The position numbers and the translations under genes were made by a program. This document shows, piece by piece, positions 6,865 to 9,699 of a DNA stretch of 9,699 bases. Location: positions 1 to 9,699 of the forward strand of contig PDRH01000066.1 of NCBI GenBank assembly GCA_002748015.1, read 5' to 3'. The notes beneath the pieces are model-generated. The model was not told where the DNA came from. It saw only the letters and a list, made by a program, of their open reading frames with translations, and did no database searches. Each line of letters starts with the position of its first letter. Within the stretch, counting starts at the first letter, position 1. The stretch comes from Bacteroidota bacterium. Lineage in GTDB: Bacteria > Bacteroidota > Bacteroidia > Bacteroidales > CAJPTX01.

Positions 6865-6947
6865 CGCATAATTGGGCGCATTGGACAGCAGGTAGCCCGT
6901 AGGCATAGCGGCTCGCCGCATGCCCAGAATGGCCCAGAACTATAAAC
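6865..6947. repeat. Dispersed intergenic repeat, copy B
   Basis: This is the second copy of the element at 1464-1543, in the same orientation. Exact blocks are AATTGGGCGCATTGG (6870-6884), GTAGCCCGTAGGCATAGCG (6892-6910) and AGAATGGCC (6926-6934), ending in a shared ATAAAC. The tandem ATTGGGCGC unit of copy A is single here, since the second unit has diverged to ATTGGACAG. This copy lies between the exported protein gene and the GldA-like gene, ending about 78 bp before the latter's start, so it might lie in the leader of that gene. Confidence 0.7.
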
Positions 6948-7025
6948 CGAATTGGGGTGTATTAGGGGAGACTCAGAAGCAGGATGCAGACATCGCTGCC
7001 CCCTTGCCCCGCAAAACACCGACTC

Positions 7026-7931
7026 ATGGGTATACGCATAGAGAACCTTCACCGGAAATTCGGTGAGCGCACCGCGGTTAACGGACTCACCCTTAACGTC
7101 AAGCCCGGCGAGATCATGGGGCTCCTAGGTCCAAACGGTGCGGGCAAGTCCACCACCATGCGCATACTCACCGGTGGCATAGCCCCCACCAGTGGCATGG
7201 CCTACGTCAATGGCCTACCCGTTGCCGGCAGCGACACCTCCTGGCGCAAGAACCTTGGCTACCTGCCCGAGCAGAACCCCCTCTACCCCGAAATGTACGT
7301 CTACGAGTACCTCCAGCACGTGGCGCGCCTCTACGGGCTACCCAAGCCCCGCCAGGAGGCCCAGCGCGTAGCCGAGCTCACCGGCCTAACCCGCGAGCGC
7401 ACCCGGCGCATCGGCGTGCTCTCCAAGGGCTACCGCCAGCGCGTGGGCCTCGCCGCCGCCCTCATAGGCGACCCACGCACCCTCATCCTCGACGAACCCA
7501 CCAACGGCCTAGACCCCAACCAGATAGTAGAGATACGCAGGGTAATAAGGGATGTAGGGAGCGACCGCGCCGTTCTCCTCTCCACCCACATCATGCAGGA
7601 GGTCGAAGCCCTCTGCGACACCGTCGCCATCATCAGCCAGGGCACCCTCATGGCCCAGGGACCCACCAGCCAGGTAGTTTCCCAGCGCAACGCCCGCACC
7701 TTCATCATCGGCTTCGCCACCCCCATAGACCCCGACCGCCTCCGCGTCGACTTCCCCCACCTGTCCATAGACCCCCTCCCCGGCAACGAATTCGCCCTCC
7801 ACGCCACCGATGCCACTGACCACCGCCCCGCCCTCTACGCCTACGCCGTTGACAAGGACCTACCCCTCCTCACCCTCTACGAGCGCGAATCCCACCTCGA
7901 GGACGTATTCCGCTCCCTCACCCACGCTTAG
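7026..7931 (+). CDS. gldA: GldA-like ABC transporter ATP-binding protein
   Basis: Cytoplasmic ATPase of the GldA type, which in gliding Bacteroidota works with the permease GldF and the partner GldG. The ATG at 7026 is chosen, giving 301 residues, because the domain begins at once (MGIRIENLHRKFGERTAVNG). An ATG 42 nt upstream (6984) would add a Pro/Cys-rich lead with no family support. Motifs: Walker A GPNGAGKST (35-43), YLPEQNPLY (79-87), signature LSKGYRQR (132-139), Walker B LILDEP (153-158) and H188 in the switch STHIM. The C-terminal YERESHLEDVFRSLT (285-299) resembles the GldA ending. No permease or gldG lies beside it: the next gene is a lipoprotein. Whether the partner is elsewhere, or the protein drives another exporter, is open. 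Codons are strongly C-ending (CTC, ATC, GCC). The ABC call is firm; the exact GldA name is probable. Confidence 0.88.
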   Translation: MGIRIENLHRKFGERTAVNGLTLNVKPGEIMGLLGPNGAGKSTTMRILTGGIAPTSGMAYVNGLPVAGSDTSWRKNLGYLPEQNPLYPEMYVYEYLQHVARLYGLPKPRQEAQRVAELTGLTRERTRRIGVLSKGYRQRVGLAAALIGDPRTLILDEPTNGLDPNQIVEIRRVIRDVGSDRAVLLSTHIMQEVEALCDTVAIISQGTLMAQGPTSQVVSQRNARTFIIGFATPIDPDRLRVDFPHLSIDPLPGNEFALHATDATDHRPALYAYAVDKDLPLLTLYERESHLEDVFRSLTHA

Positions 7932-8063
7932 CTGGGTGTTTAATTCCTAGCTCATTCCATAATTTCCTGTTTGTAAGACACTTAAAATGCAGGTGTAGAA
8001 AGGGCACCGATTGGGGGTATACGGAAAGGGAAATATGCTTATATTCGTGCAATGTATAACCCC

Positions 8064-8070
8064 TAAAAAG
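8064..8070 (+). promoter_or_regulatory. Possible ribosome binding site of the lipoprotein gene
   Basis: AAAAAGG lies 9 nt before the ATG at 8080, a modest Shine-Dalgarno match. A TATATTCG at 8040-8047, one base off the TAnnTTTG -7 box, could be its promoter, but no -33 element fits. Confidence 0.3.
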
Positions 8071-8079
8071 GCATAGACG

Positions 8080-9039
8080 ATGAAGCAATTATCCCATTAC
8101 CTGATGCCCTTAGTTCTCCTCATGGGGCTAGCCTTCGCCCTTCCCGCCTGCAACAAGGACGACGCCGACGACCAGCTGGAGAAGAAAACGGAAAGCACCC
8201 CGGCGCAGGAACTCGTTCCCAACCCATCAGGCAAGCCCAGGCAGGACAAGAACGCCCCCTCCGCCCGCTTCTTCTACGATGCCGAGTTGAAGCACGAGGC
8301 CACTACCATACGTACCGAGTTATACATACGAGTTCAGTGCCACAAGGAGGAGCTAGACCGCAAGGCTAGTATTGCTAAGTTTAGGGGTGCAGAAATCCCT
8401 TTGACCTTCCTTAATGAGGGAGCCCCCTTCGAGTATAGGACTAGGCTTGTCCTTGACCTCCAAGGTACTGAATTCAGAAAGGACGATATTCTCACCCTAG
8501 AGCTACGCGATGCTCGAGGGCGAAACTCCACGGTAAATCTCGCTATCGGCTTTTTTACGAAGGTTTTGACAGGTCTAGTTGAGAACATGCATGGGTACCA
8601 TGGAGGCTTTAATTTTCAGCTAGAGGAAGAGGTCAAAGTATCCAGCGAAAACTATGATATGGCATCAGTAGGGGGGAGGGAAAACAATGATTATATCTCC
8701 TCAGACGATGCCGTATTTCTGGATGGTTACGGTTTTGTGACACATCGATACAAAGGTTCTCACATCAAATTCGTTAAGCTAGACGCTAAGAAAGAGGCGG
8801 ATATTGCTGCTATGACCGAGCAGGAGGCGTCCGACTTATACAAAGGTGGTACTCTGGACATAGATGTTAACGAAGGCGACCGCTACCTGATTAAAGCGCA
8901 TGATGAGTACATCATCATCCTTTTTGGCCCAGTAGTTGACGACCCTATACCCACGGGTGATGTGCGCAAAAAGCGTTCCTTTAAGTACTTCCGCTTAGAG
9001 CAACCCAACCCAATTCATAATCCTATCCCGAATCCCTAA
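8080..9039 (+). CDS. Lipoprotein of unknown function, probably surface-exposed
   Basis: This 319-residue protein begins with a lipoprotein signal peptide: MKQLSHYLMPLVLLMGLAFA, then LPAC with the lipidated Cys at 24. The residues after it (NKDDADD) fit the Bacteroidota surface-export signal K-(D/E)-(D/E), so the protein is likely exposed on the cell surface. Residues ~27-57 are a charged, Pro-containing linker, and ~60-160 look beta-rich, possibly an Ig-like fold. The rest (~165-305) is mixed and acidic. The C-terminus ends in an Asn-Pro-rich tail (PNPIHNPIPNP, 309-319). I do not recognise the family. The first ~250 bp are GC-rich (38 of 60 G+C at 8161-8220) while the later part is much poorer (26 of 60 at 8641-8700), which suggests a mosaic origin. 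It stands as a single gene with a terminator after it. Confidence 0.87.
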   Translation: MKQLSHYLMPLVLLMGLAFALPACNKDDADDQLEKKTESTPAQELVPNPSGKPRQDKNAPSARFFYDAELKHEATTIRTELYIRVQCHKEELDRKASIAKFRGAEIPLTFLNEGAPFEYRTRLVLDLQGTEFRKDDILTLELRDARGRNSTVNLAIGFFTKVLTGLVENMHGYHGGFNFQLEEEVKVSSENYDMASVGGRENNDYISSDDAVFLDGYGFVTHRYKGSHIKFVKLDAKKEADIAAMTEQEASDLYKGGTLDIDVNEGDRYLIKAHDEYIIILFGPVVDDPIPTGDVRKKRSFKYFRLEQPNPIHNPIPNP

Positions 9040-9053
9040 CCCTAGCCCCCCAT

Positions 9054-9083
9054 CGCCCCGGAAGGGCACCACCTTCCGGGGCG
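9054..9083 (+). terminator. Hairpin terminator after the lipoprotein gene
   Basis: CGCCCCGGAAGG (9054-9065) pairs perfectly with CCTTCCGGGGCG (9072-9083) around a GCACCA loop. It starts 15 nt after the lipoprotein stop. TTCT follows, a weak U tract. Confidence 0.7.
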
Positions 9084-9119
9084 TTCTGCACTCCTCCCCC
9101 CCATCCCCCCATTTTTCCC

Positions 9120-9127
9120 TACCTTTG
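9120..9127 (+). promoter_or_regulatory. Candidate -7 box of the AAA-ATPase-like gene
   Basis: TACCTTTG is a full TAnnTTTG match, 35 nt before the ATG at 9155. The DNA upstream is C-rich and shows no -33 TTTG. The short leader holds a strong GGAGG at 9143-9147. Confidence 0.55.
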
Positions 9128-9142
9128 CCTCAAAGAAATAAT

Positions 9143-9148
9143 GGAGGG
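9143..9148 (+). promoter_or_regulatory. Strong Shine-Dalgarno that fixes the start at 9155
   Basis: GGAGGG lies 6 nt before the ATG at 9155. Such a match is unusual here, as most genes of this window lack one. It supports 9155 over the ATG at 9141, which is in a different frame. Confidence 0.6.
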
Positions 9149-9154
9149 CTGCAC

Positions 9155-9699
9155 ATGTACGTACCCAAACGCCTATTCCCCGCCTCCTCCTCGGACTTCG
9201 AGACCATCCGCGAGGAGGACATGTACTACGTTGACAAGACCGACCTCGCCTGGCGCATAGCCCGCGAGCACCGCGTCGCCTTCCTCAGCCGCCCCCGCCG
9301 CTTCGGCAAGAGCATGCTCCTGAGCACCCTCGCCTACTACTTCGAGGGGCGGCGTGACCTCTTCGACGGGCTCCGCATCGTCCCCCTCGAGGAGCAGCGC
9401 GGGGCCAAGGCCTGGACCAAGCATCCCGTCCTCCGCTTCGACTTCAGCGGCATACTCCACGTGACCATAGAGCATATTGAAGTTATGATGCGCAACGTGG
9501 TGAATGCGGAGCTATACCGTCTGGGTATGGACGAGCTACCGGATGATGAACCGCTCGATGTTCAGAAGGTGGGTAATTCCCTCATCCGCAAGACTGGCCA
9601 AAAGCTCGTTGTCCTCATCGACGAGTACGACAGCCCCCTCCTCGACGCCATGCTCGATGGCAACCTCCCCCTCTTCGACGAGATACGCGCCTACCTCCG
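9155..9699 (+). CDS. AAA-ATPase-like protein (PF09820 type), 3' end outside window
   Basis: The first 181 residues of a protein that runs off the window. It belongs to a large, often multicopy Bacteroidota family with an AAA-ATPase-like N-terminal domain and, usually, a PD-(D/E)XK nuclease-like C-terminal domain (DUF1703); full members are about 500-550 residues. Visible motifs: VPKRLFPASSSDFETIRE at the N-terminus; YYVDKTDLAWRI (24-35); the P-loop variant SRPRRFGKSM (45-54) with the Lys at 52; KHPVLRFDFSG (89-99); and the Walker B-like LVVLIDEYDSPLLD (151-164). The cellular role of the family is not settled. A perfect -7 box and a strong ribosome site precede it, so it is a separate transcription unit. 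Codon use changes inside the gene: CTC-rich to ~9460, more mixed at ~9465-9590, then CTC-rich again. Confidence 0.9.
   Translation, partial: MYVPKRLFPASSSDFETIREEDMYYVDKTDLAWRIAREHRVAFLSRPRRFGKSMLLSTLAYYFEGRRDLFDGLRIVPLEEQRGAKAWTKHPVLRFDFSGILHVTIEHIEVMMRNVVNAELYRLGMDELPDDEPLDVQKVGNSLIRKTGQKLVVLIDEYDSPLLDAMLDGNLPLFDEIRAYL

Noticed and set aside
6984..7025. Upstream ATG start for the GldA-like gene
   Set aside because: It would add a 14-residue Pro/Cys-rich lead with no family support; the ABC domain begins right after the ATG at 7026.
9173..9475. 100-codon open frame on the minus strand
   Set aside because: It is a shadow of the AAA-ATPase-like gene on the plus strand, whose motifs are clear in frame from 9155; long antisense frames are expected opposite C-ending codons.

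Overview
The window looks like chromosomal DNA from a Bacteroidota bacterium, probably close to Porphyromonas or another Bacteroidales lineage. The evidence is as follows. TAnnTTTG-type -7 promoter boxes occur, and most genes lack a Shine-Dalgarno sequence. A lipoprotein carries a Bacteroidota-style surface export signal. The gene families (DUF1573, GldA-like ATPase, OmpA with beta-sandwich repeats, and the AAA-ATPase-like family with an RPRRFGKS P-loop) are typical of the phylum. The genus is inference. No tRNA, rRNA, CRISPR array, insertion sequence or prophage gene was recognised.

Layout. 1-1051 (+) is the 3' part of an OmpA-family envelope protein, closed by a strong hairpin. 1052-1606 is a convergent intergenic region with no convincing gene; it holds that hairpin, an unassigned structured stretch, one copy of an ~80-bp dispersed repeat and a perfect 20-bp inverted repeat. 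1607-4966 (-) is a compact three-gene operon, transcribed leftwards: a secreted protein with two DUF1573 domains, an ABC ATPase, and an ABC-2 permease. The permease is frameshifted near its C-terminus by a perfect 11-bp tandem duplication. 5072-5635 (-) is ubiX (flavin prenyltransferase). Divergent from it, 5747-6772 (+) encodes an exported protein of unknown function. 6773-7025 holds the second copy of the dispersed repeat. 7026-7931 (+) encodes a GldA-like ABC ATPase with no permease beside it. 8080-9039 (+) encodes a probably surface-exposed lipoprotein of unknown function, followed by a hairpin terminator. 9155 to the window end (+) is the 5' part of an AAA-ATPase-like protein.

How the genes fit together. 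Most of the window serves the cell envelope: an OmpA-type peptidoglycan anchor, a putative exporter operon with a periplasmic partner, an orphan exporter ATPase, and two exported proteins of unknown function. The clearest anomaly is the 11-bp duplication (1724-1745). Removing one copy restores a 438-residue permease with a normal last transmembrane helix. The second is the pair of related intergenic repeats (1464-1543 and 6865-6947), which appear to be conserved as DNA or RNA rather than as protein. I did not find a complete, clearly novel multi-gene system.
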